DNA of 15,658 nucleotides, taken from contig JAQIWT010000732.1 of NCBI GenBank assembly GCA_034696485.1, positions 1-15,658 on the forward strand, given 5' to 3'. The DNA comes from Isohypsibius dastychi. Taxonomy: Eukaryota > Tardigrada > Eutardigrada > Parachela > Isohypsibiidae. Position numbers and translations under genes: made by a program. Within the stretch, counting starts at the first letter, position 1. Each line of letters begins with the position of its first letter. Of this stretch, positions 7,551 to 15,339 are shown in pieces. Below the pieces are notes generated by a model. The model did no database searches and was not told the DNA's origin. It saw only the letters and a list, made by a program, of their open reading frames with translations.

Positions 7551-10500
7551 TCACAATCCTTTCCATGTGGGGTAATAGTAGTGTGACGAATTGAAATTAA
7601 AAGAATGCAACGATCCAGGTCGGGGCCAGTTTTCGAAGTAAGTTACGTCAGCAGCCTCGCTCAAATACGCTGCCCACCAGCCAAAACTGCCAACTGTTAT
7701 AATGACCGACGGCATCAAACTTAAAATCGCAAGTGATGAATCTGCACTCGTTTCCTGTCCAATATAGATCACGTTTTTAACTGTCTTCAGCAGCCGTTGG
7801 CAATACGTGCGGTCTTCGCTCACAACGACGAAAATTGTATCAGGGTGAACTGCCTTGTATGACTTGACTGCTTGTAGCACGAAAGAATCTGGAGCCGGGA
7901 TAAACCCCCTGAAATGAGAACATACTGTTAGTGAACAATTCTTTGGCTTTTTTTGCAATGCCAAAACTTTTGGTGAAACTGGGTCAGGAAATCGATTTCG
8001 ATGCATGAAATGTTTAACACGGAATGTTTCAGATTGACCGAGCGATCAAAGTCTTCGGAGTATCACCGATTGTGAGATTTACCCGGAGTTCAATTTATTT
8101 TAGACCAGAAATGACGATTTTAATAGACATCCAGGACTAGACTCAAGAGAAAACCGATGGGAATTCGAATTAGACCCTGAAAAGTAACGGCTACATTTTT
8201 GTTTTCTTTATTTAAGATTGGAACCTCAGAGAATTATCGATACAAATGCTCCTCCCACCTTCTGTTCGGGTGACGAAGTAAGATGGTTTCAACTGATGTT
8301 TGGAGTCGGTTGTTTGGTTTTTTGTCAGCCGTGAGCGCTTGTGAGCTGAAGTCAGTGGCGTTGGTGACCACATTAGCTTTTTCAAACCCTTCTTGAGACA
8401 ATTGCACTAGACTGACTGACACATACAATTTTCTGAATTTCAGAGTTACCGAATGAAGTGGTACCCCGAAATCCATGGAAGAGGTTATTTTTGATATCGG
8501 ACTCGACATGAGCGGACATATACGGCCCCAGATAAAAAAAATGCCGTTGGCCCCATATTGCTTTTAACCTACATACACCCTTGAAAAGAACCAAGATGTT
8601 ACATGAAAGTTATCACACCAGTGAAGTATTCGCGGGAAGGTATAACTGAGTTGACCAAGGTAATTTTGTAATTCCGGTGATTCTGGTAATTCTGTTCGGT
8701 AACTCCGAAATTCGAAAAATTGTATGTGTCAGTCAGTGTAGTGCAATTGTCTCAAGAAGGGTTCGACAAAGCTAATCTGGACTATTACTAAGTGTACTAT
8801 GGTATTGTATGAGACTCACGTCGAATAGCTCTACATATGTCATCTGAATTTCCTCATGAATTTTCTTCTTTTCATACCTCTCTTCATTTCATTTTTGCAG
8901 TGGCACCACAATACGAAATGATGGGAGTTTTAAGTGCAGAGTGAGCTGTGAACGAGACGAACATCTGGAGCTCAAAACCAGATGCTTGTGACAGAAACAG
9001 CTCTACGAAAAATTGCGCGATACTTTTGGCTATCAGATAGCTGACAAAATGCAGTCGTCGGCCCCGGCTCAATAATTTTCTTGGTATATTTCTTGCACCG
9101 AGTTTTCCAAACTTTGGATATCTTGGTATTTTTTGGTATTGTGGATGTTTTCTCTTAAGCCTCAAAATAAGGTTACCAGGAAAACTCATGAAACCGATCA
9201 CATGTCAAATAATCATGGGTCCGATCAGTTGCTTTCTCGATGATCTTCCTTCCCAAATCAATCAGGCTGCCTTCCTACGATCAGTTTAGTTCTTTTCAAT
9301 GAGTTATGAATGAGCAAAATGCATTCATTCATTTACAGACTGTGATTACCCCATAACACAGTGCAGGTACCAGAAGAGGGGATTGGTCCGATTTGATCAA
9401 GGTGGGCAGCAATGCCATTGTTTTTTAAGATACGGACAGTCTCAACAAGTGTGTTCATTCGGTTAATTCATAGCTTATCAAAAAGCATAAAAACTGAAAT
9501 CGAAAAAATTGGTGAAATTGATTGAACTTGAGAAGGATGATCGCTGAGAGATCAACTGGTCACCTCCCTGATGTTTCAACCAGGTGATCGGAAATAATGA
9601 AGTTTCCTAGTACGGCTTTTCATGCACAGAATTCTAGGAGAAAATACTATTTTCAACTTCTTATTTAAAATAAGGTCATGCGAAACGAATTCGACTGTTA
9701 TAAAAGGTCACATGTTGGTTGCCCAGATAACTTTCACCATGGACTCTCCAAGAGCACGTTCTGTAATTTTTGAAAAATCGGTGAACCAAGAGTTTTGGGA
9801 ATCCATACTTTCATGACGCAATGGCAACCCAAAACGAATATTTTGAGCAGGAAATTATTTTTTTCCTTCCAGCTACTTGCCTTGGCAAGAGAATAACACC
9901 TTCTCCGAATACTTCCGAGGGGTCATCGTTCAAAGAAATGACTGCCTCTTCTCAGATAACTTCGCAGCTCAAGGCAATTTTTACCATTTTTTGGGTCGGT
10001 CCAGCTCCACAATATCACCACGACGTACGTGGACACCGACCAGTTCGGGCAAGCTTGAGAAGAGCCACTCCGGAGTTTCTCCCGCGCTGATGGCAGCGCG
10101 CTCCAGTGAGCTTAATGCGGTCTGATAGCTCACGGCAGAGAAAACAAAAGCACTCAGCACCAACGGCTTGATGTCCTCGAAATACTTCCAAGACATGAAC
10201 TGCCCCCTCAACTTGACGTGCTGAATGGATTGCACATCGTGAAGATCGTGAACCTCCGGTAGATACACACCGATTCCACGAGTGTGCATTGCGAAAGTTG
10301 TCCCGTTGTTGATCTTGATCATCTCTTCATATTGATCGGCGTCCATAAAAAGCACAACATGTTCTGGGAGATGCTCTAAGGGTTGGCAGTGTGGTTTGAG
10401 CAAAATCGGAATACGCCCAGATCTCTTCGCGATACCAAGTGCCGATGCTATGTAGAAAAGTCGGTTTCCCATACGGCCACCGATGCACCGAAATGCCAGG

Positions 10501-10733
10501 GTTTTCACCGATCCTTGCCTCAGTGAGTCAAATGTGGCTTGAGTGACCCCAAAAGAGCCGGTGGTACGAGCCGACAGCTTCAGTCTCGATTCAATTTTTT
10601 CCTTTAACTCCTGAAGAACGTTCTCCCATGCATGATGGGCCGCAATACTCAGTTTCAGGCTCTTTGGTTCGATGGTCGCTCTCGATGCCTGAAAAATTGG
10701 TGTCATAGGTTTTCTGGAAATAATTGTGAACAT
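7551..10733 (-). CDS. GT11 family alpha-1,2-fucosyltransferase-like protein, two coding exons
   Basis: Join 10733..9985 and 7908..7551 on the minus strand. The enzyme family transfers fucose from GDP-fucose to glycans in the Golgi lumen. Exon 1 carries IGGRMGN (residues 84-90), RGQFMSWKYFED (176-187) and HVRRGD (235-240), the family's GDP-fucose-binding signature. Exon 2 carries FVVVSED (276-282), TVGSFGWWAAYL (321-332) and YPTWKGL before the TGA at 7551. The exons join inside Trp 250 (TG|G), and the product aligns end to end with vertebrate FUT1/FUT2 in this region, at 368 residues against about 365. Possible N-glycosylation sites are N143-G-T and N356-S-S. No transmembrane anchor is present at this N-terminus, which is unusual for the family. 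A splice acceptor before 10688 (TTTTTCAG) or 10713 (TTTCCAG) suggests an upstream exon, making Met 1 uncertain. All key motifs are intact, so the gene is probably functional. Confidence 0.85.
7909..9984 (-). other. Intron of the GT11 gene (2,076 bases)
   Basis: The donor is ATG|GTAAAA at 9984-9979 and the acceptor is TTCTCATTTCAG ending at 7909, both on the minus strand. The two sites give a phase 2 intron that restores a Trp codon, and coding similarity stops exactly at both. The intron contains a foldback element (8372-8776). Frames at 8234-8594 and 8884-9201 do not resemble any family and lie in other frames, so I treat them as accidental. Confidence 0.8.
8372..8776. repeat. Foldback element inside the GT11 intron, 82-bp arms
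   Basis: Arms 8372-8453 and 8695-8776 are reverse complements with only a few mismatches. The longest perfect cores are CCCTTCTTGAGACAATTGCA and CTGACTGACACATACAATTT, each 20 bases. The loop is 241 bases and has no frame of interest. In the pre-mRNA this would form a long hairpin. No clear target duplication was found. Confidence 0.75.
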
Positions 10734-11491
10734 GTAACGTGTCGGTCCTCAAACGAGGCTGAACTTCTTCTGTGTTAGCAGGCGAGACTGCGTTCAATTT
10801 CGCCAACACATGAATTCATATGCTGATGAAGTTTTGAAATCGTTCCGAATGACCACGCTCACAGCAAGATATGTGCCAAGAAACTGTATTCCGGCAATAG
10901 CTCAGATACCTGACATGAAAAAATGCGTTTATACTGATATTTGCAGTCGGCACTCGACACATCGTTCAAAGGAATACAATCCAGAAAATGCTGTTTACTA
11001 CATTCGAATCGTGTTTCCGATTTGGAATTCACAGAATCCAGAAAGTGTTTTACTTCTCATGCTTTTTTTCCAGATTGGACGACAGGGAATATTGGCGTGA
11101 AAGCAAAGCAGTATTTCCTGGTCATGAAGCACTAAGCGGAACCGGGGTGGAAAAAAATCAAGGAAAAATACAGTGAAGAACATAACTTTTTCAGAAATCT
11201 GGTTCTTTAGCATTTAAAATTCTATCGATTCGGATAGCTTCCTTCGAGTCAAATAATTAGCTTTTTCTGTAGGAGGACCTACTGCACAAGCTCATCATGG
11301 CTCAAACCGGTATAATCTTGGAATCAATGCGCTTCTGCGCGAAGATTCGGGGATTTTAAATGAAGCGGACGGATAAAAGACGGACTGACCGATAACGCCC
11401 AGTCACTCTGGTTTAAGCTTGGAATATTGCCGTTTCTGACGCTGATCTGGCGAAATAGCGTTCCACGCGCATTACTTATGTTATCAGAAAA
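10734..11491. other. Upstream flank of the GT11 gene, no gene assigned
   Basis: The missing N-terminal membrane-anchor exon of the fucosyltransferase should lie here or further right on the minus strand. A minus-strand frame at 11213-10998 has a short hydrophobic stretch (MFFTVFFLDFF), but this is too short for an anchor and has no clean donor in the right phase. Overlapping plus-strand frames (10810-11176) look accidental. Confidence 0.3.
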
Positions 11492-11626
11492 CTAGCGCCT
11501 CTAGCCGTCAAGTTCTTCTCGCCCTTTCGTTCATTCGACGAAAGGACCTTGCCGGCAAGATTATTTCGTCTGCTAGATCCTTTTGTTTCTGTCAAGATTC
11601 TTCCGTGGTCTATATATTTCCGGCCA
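11492..11626 (+). repeat. Diverged repeat, left copy of an inverted pair
   Basis: The segment, with GCCGTCAAGTTC, TTCGACGAAAGGA, GCCGGCAAGATT and GTCAAGATTCTTCC in that order, aligns throughout with the reverse complement of 14572-14699. The flanking sequence is not shared. It is a dispersed repeat of unknown class. Confidence 0.6.
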
Positions 11627-11677
11627 ATAGTCCGTCAGCCAGTCAGTCATCTAGCTTCGCTGTAGTATGAGAACAGC

Positions 11678-12096
11678 AACCGCAACTGAAATTTGCGGTT
11701 GGCACCGCAGCCGACAATCACCACAGAGGTGTGAGGTGAAGAGCCTGTTTACAACTCACCCCAACTTTCGGACTTGGCGAAAGTGAATGTCACTTCTTTC
11801 TGTGTTTTCCCTCCTCGAAGTGCACGGAAGATCGACTGAATCAATTCCGGTTGAGTTCGGCCTCTTACCATTTTTGCAGAAAAACTGATTCTTGTAGAAA
11901 TGTACAAATTAAGTTATCGTGCAACATCGTATTGCTTGTTTAAGTTCTACGAAATCCGGTTTCCGGCATCAGATAACGATCTGTCTGGCCAGGCTTCTCT
12001 CTGCTCTCTTCATCTCGAGGTGTAAACAGGCTCTTCACCTCACACCTCTGAGGTGATTGTCGGCTGCGGTGCCAACCGCAAATTTCAGTTGCGGTT
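11678..12096. repeat. Foldback element with 80-bp arms, 78 of 80 identical
   Basis: Left arm 11678-11757 and right arm 12017-12096 are reverse complements over 80 bases with two mismatches, around a 259-base centre. The outermost part of each arm is itself a hairpin (AACCGCAA-CTGAAA-TTTGCGGTT), so nested secondary structure exists at both ends. High arm identity points to a recent insertion or to gene conversion between arms. The centre contains no coding sequence. Target duplication not identified. Confidence 0.85.
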
Positions 12097-12677
12097 AGGT
12101 ATTTGGTCTGTGATAGCTTCATAGTTCCAAAACTAATCAAGAAATCAAATTTCCTGCGCGACGACGTCATTAGCACTGCCTCATTTTTCTGTCGCACCGC
12201 AGTTAATAAAGCGACTAGCTGTATAAGATGTATAGGATGGATTACCGTACATTATATGACCATCTCAGACTCCAAACCCAGCAAAATATTGCTTCAAGAA
12301 AATTTCAGTCTCAGTTTCTTTCAAACTCAATTTTGAAAAAAATTAAATAGACCACTAGAATCCGGAAGCCCCTGAAATGGAATTGTGAAAGCTGTGAAAA
12401 AATCTGATTGAGTCGTTCGCTAATCGGGGCCCGAAGGTCCGCGAGTACGCGTACGGCTTCTATACATCGAGTGCCAGGATTTTTGCACAGGTGGGAGGTA
12501 TCTGAAGCTGGGTATTTTCCCCCACTCACTTGCAATCATCTAACTTTGATTCATTCACGATTGTCACGAGGATGTATATCAAAGTTGACTCTGCATGAAA
12601 TACCTACGGGTTCACGCTTTGCGTGAAAAGCACTCGGTCCGAGGTTATTCAATTCCTGAACTCGCTTGGTAAATTAC
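12097..12677. other. Unassigned stretch with one small hairpin
   Basis: No gene can be supported. TTCACGCTTTGCGTGAA (12611-12627) is a perfect 7-bp hairpin with a 3-base loop. A minus-strand frame at 12535-12311 is unremarkable. Confidence 0.35.
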
Positions 12678-12752
12678 TACAGTGAAAGCTGTAGAAGTGA
12701 ACGCTGCGAATTCTGAACAGTGAACAAATTTTTTTACGTGGCGTTTTTTACA

Positions 12753-13274
12753 GGAATCTGGCAAACTGAACAAGGGCTGCTGGGTGATCATTTATTCCTA
12801 GATTTATCAACTGATTATGAACCGAAGAACGTTTTCAATGCCGACGGAAGCTGGTTTTTCTTTCGCCAGCTCCTAACAAAATGCTTGGTTGAAATAGGTC
12901 AATCGGCCAAGAACGGCAAGCTAGCTGAGGAGCGAATATCTATGCTCTTCTACTGTAGCAGCACAGGCGAGACGATATGACCACTGGTTACCGGCAACGC
13001 CGCAAAACCGCGTGCTTTCAAAAATGTCGACATGAAGAACTTGCCGGTGACTTGGAAGCATAAAAAAGCTTGGATGACAAACGTTATTTTCAATATAATT
13101 TAAGACGCAATGTCAGCATTGGATTGCTTCTCCTTTGAATATGATTCTGTTAATTTAGGGCTTGATCAAAGGCGAAGCAATTTTAACCGTGAACTGGTAG
13201 ACCAACTAGCCATGGCAAGGACTCGCATGGTCCAGCCGACTTTAGATGCTTTTGTCACGAAGAGATCGGAATAA
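12753..13274 (+). pseudogene. pogo/Tigger (CENP-B-like) transposase remnant
   Basis: One frame runs from about 12753 to the TAA at 13272-13274, with two stops inside (TGA 12978-12980, TAA 13101-13103). YEPKNVFNADGSWFFFRQLL holds the first catalytic Asp (12843-12845) in the family's FNADE context, but the Glu after it is lost. It continues with GKLAEERISMLF, a Lys-Pro-Arg-x-Phe-Lys-Asn-Val segment, LPVTW and KKAWMT, all standard for Tigger transposases. The N-terminal helix-turn-helix and the second and third acidic residues are missing, consistent with internal deletions. The last residues (QPTLDAFV, 13233-13256) resemble a PCNA-interacting (PIP) box; Drosophila pogo transposase is known to bind PCNA. 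The protein is inactive. Confidence 0.8.
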
Positions 13275-13303
13275 AACTTAAGACCCCAATTGAATTCACC
13301 TTG

Positions 13304-13315
13304 CCCCCCCCCCCC
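13304..13315 (+). repeat. Homopolymer run of 12 C
   Basis: Twelve C in a row near the right end of the pogo element, followed by TGGTTGTCCCCTCAGGGGTCCCCC. The run is prone to length error. Confidence 0.8.
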
Positions 13316-13417
13316 TGGTTGTCCCCTCAGGGGTCCCCCTTGCCAATTCTGAACAGTTGTGAATTCTGAACAAGATTTTCGGCCCGACCGGTGTTCACTT
13401 CGACAGAGTTTACTGTA

Positions 13418-13674
13418 AACCTTATTTCCCAAGACTGAGAGCCCTGCCAGACTCATAAGCTTGTGAAAGGCTTCTGTTCGTGGAAAACTATTCAACTCGA
13501 AAGTTGCTTAATTATGCTTTCAAGATAAACATAGAGCTAACCGAGCATCTTTCGAGTCAAATTGCGCATCATCCCTGAACGCTTTTGTTGCTGGTTCCGT
13601 GAGCATAACTGAGAAAAACATGGATTCTCGCATAAAATCTTCGAATTCCCTGCTTCCCGTAGATGCCATTCAGT
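13418..13674. other. Unassigned flank left of forkhead copy 4
   Basis: At 13494-13560 two weak matches to the 98-bp tandem repeat appear (ACTCGAAAGTTGCTTAATTA and TTTCGAGTCAAA). Otherwise no gene or repeat could be assigned. Confidence 0.3.
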
Positions 13675-13788
13675 TCATTGTGGACTCTCACCTAGACAAC
13701 CCTCTTGTTTCATTCTCGTCAACCGGAGACTTCCTGTTTCTTTTTTGCTAGTAGAAATCGGTTTGGCCATATCAAACAATACTGCCAT
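13675..13788 (-). pseudogene. Forkhead-like copy 4, truncated after the N-terminus
   Basis: The frame from ATG 13786-13788 begins MAVLFDMAKPISTSKKE, matching the start of copies 2 and 3 (FDMSEP and TSKPT-TSKE). Similarity stops near 13735, and the frame closes at TGA 13675-13677 without any helix 2 or helix 3 residues. It is a 5' fragment of the same family attached to a well-preserved upstream block. A possible donor-like GTGAGA follows near 13690, so an unrecognised exon structure cannot be excluded. Confidence 0.45.
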
Positions 13789-13841
13789 TTCAAAAGCAAA
13801 ATATTGACACGAAGAACCAGAAACGACGTGACGATTATTAC

Positions 13842-13861
13842 GACGCAGTCAACTGCGTGTC
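13842..13861. promoter_or_regulatory. Palindrome upstream of forkhead copy 4
   Basis: GACGCAGTCAACTGCGTGTC, 54 bases upstream of the copy 4 ATG, is the best-preserved form of the palindrome shared by the copies. A partial second GTCGCAGTCAACTG follows at about 13867-13880, so the element is duplicated here. Confidence 0.6.
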
Positions 13862-13917
13862 AACTGTCGCAGTCAACTGTCGTATGCTTCGATCAGGGTC
13901 GGGTTGTGAGTGCCGCT

Positions 13918-14028
13918 TGTCACGTGCACCTTGCACGTGACAACGGGCGGGGCATTAAGACACGCACGCTGATTGGTCAGAAGTCACAGTTGAAGGCCTA
14001 TTCGAAAGCAAACCTCGGTAGGACCGAG
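13918..14028 (-). promoter_or_regulatory. Promoter-like block of forkhead copy 4: two E-boxes, GC box, CCAAT box
   Basis: Two CACGTG sites (13921-13926 and 13934-13939) form a 21-base palindromic arrangement. Then come GGGCGGGGC (13945-13953), GATTGG (inverted CCAAT, 13971-13976) and the hairpin CTCGGTAGGACCGAG (14013-14027). Order and sequence match the block of copy 3, including the ACAACGGGCGGGGCATTAA core, but it lies closer to the start (about 130-190 bases) because an intervening shared segment is missing. Confidence 0.5.
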
Positions 14029-14233
14029 TGATAATTCGCAGTTCCCAGAACAAGCCAAAGACTGACCCCAGACAACTGATCTTTCTTGTCGTCCAAATTT
14101 CATCAAGTGGCCTCTAGAGAGTAATTTCATCTGCCGATCAACTTCACATAATATTACCGCATCGCTCCAACGAGATTTATCGCTAAGTTTCTAGTCTTGC
14201 CGGATTTCAAACCTTTTGATAAGAGTGGTCTGC

Positions 14234-14336
14234 TACAGTATTCCCAGAAATTCTCTGGCAAACTAAGCCTCTCCTCCCATGTTAAACCAATGGAAGGCGG
14301 GGCTTAGTTTGCCAGAGAATTTCTGGAAATACTGTA
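14234..14336. mobile_element. Small TA-flanked MITE with 36-bp inverted arms
   Basis: Arms 14234-14269 and 14301-14336 are reverse complements at 35 of 36 positions around a 31-base loop. Taking TA as the target duplication (14234-14235 and 14335-14336), the element starts CAGTATTCCCAGAAATTC, fitting the CAGT ends of Tc1/mariner/pogo elements. Its ends differ from those of the pogo element at 12680, so it belongs to another family. Confidence 0.8.
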
Positions 14337-14571
14337 TACGATTCAGAAAGCGACTAGCGATCATCTAATTTTCGAAAAATGGGTTGATTGAACTTCAACA
14401 GTTCCGCCATCTCAGTTTGAATGAGAAAAAACACCGTTCAAGCTCGAGCCGGCAAGTCGAGAATTTTTCCAGGAGTAGATCCGTTTAACGAACATCAGTC
14501 GTATTGAAAAACATGAACGGACTGACTGAATAACGGATGCATCTGATTGGGCTATAGGAGAGCCTATCTCT

Positions 14572-14699
14572 AAATATCCGGCCAGCGGAAAGATCTTGAC
14601 GGAGACGAAAAGATCTTGACGAAGAAGAATCTTGCCGGAAAGATCCTTTCGTCGAACGAAACGAAAGGACGAAAGGAACTTGACGGCTACGAGCGCCAT
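14572..14699 (-). repeat. Diverged repeat, right copy of an inverted pair
   Basis: This is the reverse-complement partner of 11492-11626. It differs by an internal 20-base tandem duplication (AGATCTTGACGGAGACGAAA followed by AGATCTTGACGAAGAAGAAT, 14591-14630). The two copies enclose the foldback, the pogo element, forkhead copy 4 and the MITE. Confidence 0.6.
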
Positions 14700-14721
14700 T
14701 CGAAATGTTCGATTCGTTCCC

Positions 14722-14822
14722 TTATTCGTACACAACCAGTCCGTAGTCGGTAATGTGCATATCAGCGTCGCAGTTCATAGACTTGGAACACTTTCCACAA
14801 TGTTTTGAGGTGGCCAAGATTA
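14722..14822 (-). CDS. Possible terminal exon of an unidentified Cys-containing protein
   Basis: On the minus strand a strong polypyrimidine tract and acceptor (CTTTTTCTCTCCTTTTACCAG, ending at 14823) precede an open segment ending in TAA (14722-14724). It would encode, after two bases of a split codon, ILATSKHCGKCSKSMNCDAD and then MHITDYGLVVYE. The composition looks protein-like, with three Cys, but I recognise no family. The upstream exon would lie to the right, and none could be identified. It could equally be an accidental frame. Confidence 0.25.
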
Positions 14823-15164
14823 CTGGTAAAAGGAGAGAAAAAGGGTAAAGTTGGTTTGTTGTTTTGGACTGGGCTTGTAACGAAAAAACGAATTCCATCA
14901 ATGTTTTAAACAAGCATACTGCTCAGCTCCAGCTTCTACTGAAATGGCATTGAACGCGCTGCTAGATTCAGAGGCAATTGTCAGACTGTATCTTCTGATT
15001 GCAGCATAGTCAAAAATTTTGACTCTACCATGTTCACTTTTATGTGCTGTTCATGAATATTGCTGCTACTCTTCAGCTGTATATGTAATCACTGATCAAA
15101 GGCTGTGGAACTGCTGCACATGTGCTTAACGTGCGTAGCCTGCAAGATAGCTGCGTGCAAATTG
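14823..15164. other. Unassigned stretch
   Basis: No gene or repeat can be supported. Confidence 0.35.
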
Positions 15165-15207
15165 GCAACTATCTGGCACTATTGGCAACTATTGGCAACA
15201 CCGACAG
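15165..15207 (+). repeat. Short ATTGGCAACTAT repeats
   Basis: ATTGGCAACTAT occurs at about 15160 and 15180, with a truncated ATTGGCAACA after them. A small tandem duplication. Confidence 0.5.
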
Positions 15208-15243
15208 GATAGTTGCGCGCTGTGAATAGGGAATGGATGGATT

Positions 15244-15287
15244 GGATAATTCATAAATCCATCCAGTGGATGGTCATGAATTTATCC
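15244..15287. repeat. Imperfect hairpin in a GGAT/ATCC-rich stretch
   Basis: GGATAATTCATAAATCCATC plus C (15244-15264) pairs with GGATGGTCATGAATTTATCC (15268-15287) around a 3-base loop. The neighbourhood (15230-15335) is rich in TGGAT and ATCCA motifs. Confidence 0.5.
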
Positions 15288-15339
15288 ATGCATTATCCAT
15301 GGATGAGCACTTTTTTATCCGTGGATAAACAGTTGAGAT

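Larger units (their letters stand above)
12680..13415 (+). mobile_element. Internally deleted pogo/Tigger-type DNA transposon with TA target duplication
   Basis: The left terminal inverted repeat is CAGTGAAAGCTGTAGAAGTG plus AAC (12680-12702). The right is the reverse complement, reading CAGTAAACTCTGTCGAAGTG plus AAC (13415-13393). They match at 19 of 23 positions and start with CAGT, and the element is flanked by TA on both sides (12678-12679 and 13416-13417), as expected for the Tc1/mariner superfamily. AATTCTGAAC motifs recur near both ends (12709-12718, 13345-13374), a subterminal repeat pattern common in pogo elements. The interior carries a broken transposase remnant. At 736 bases it is far too short to be autonomous. 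Confidence 0.8.

Noticed and set aside
8884-9201. Minus-strand frame of 105 codons within the GT11 intron as a further exon
   Set aside because: The GT11 protein is continuous across the 9985/7908 junction with no gap in the family alignment, and this frame has no family resemblance.
10998-11213. Minus-strand frame with MFFTVFFLDFF as the missing membrane anchor of the GT11 enzyme
   Set aside because: The hydrophobic run is too short, is interrupted by Asp and Pro-Pro, and no good donor gives the phase needed to join at 10688.
12311-12535. Minus-strand frame of 74 codons as a gene
   Set aside because: No recognisable motif, no credible start context, and its hydrophobic end is encoded by an AT-rich tract.
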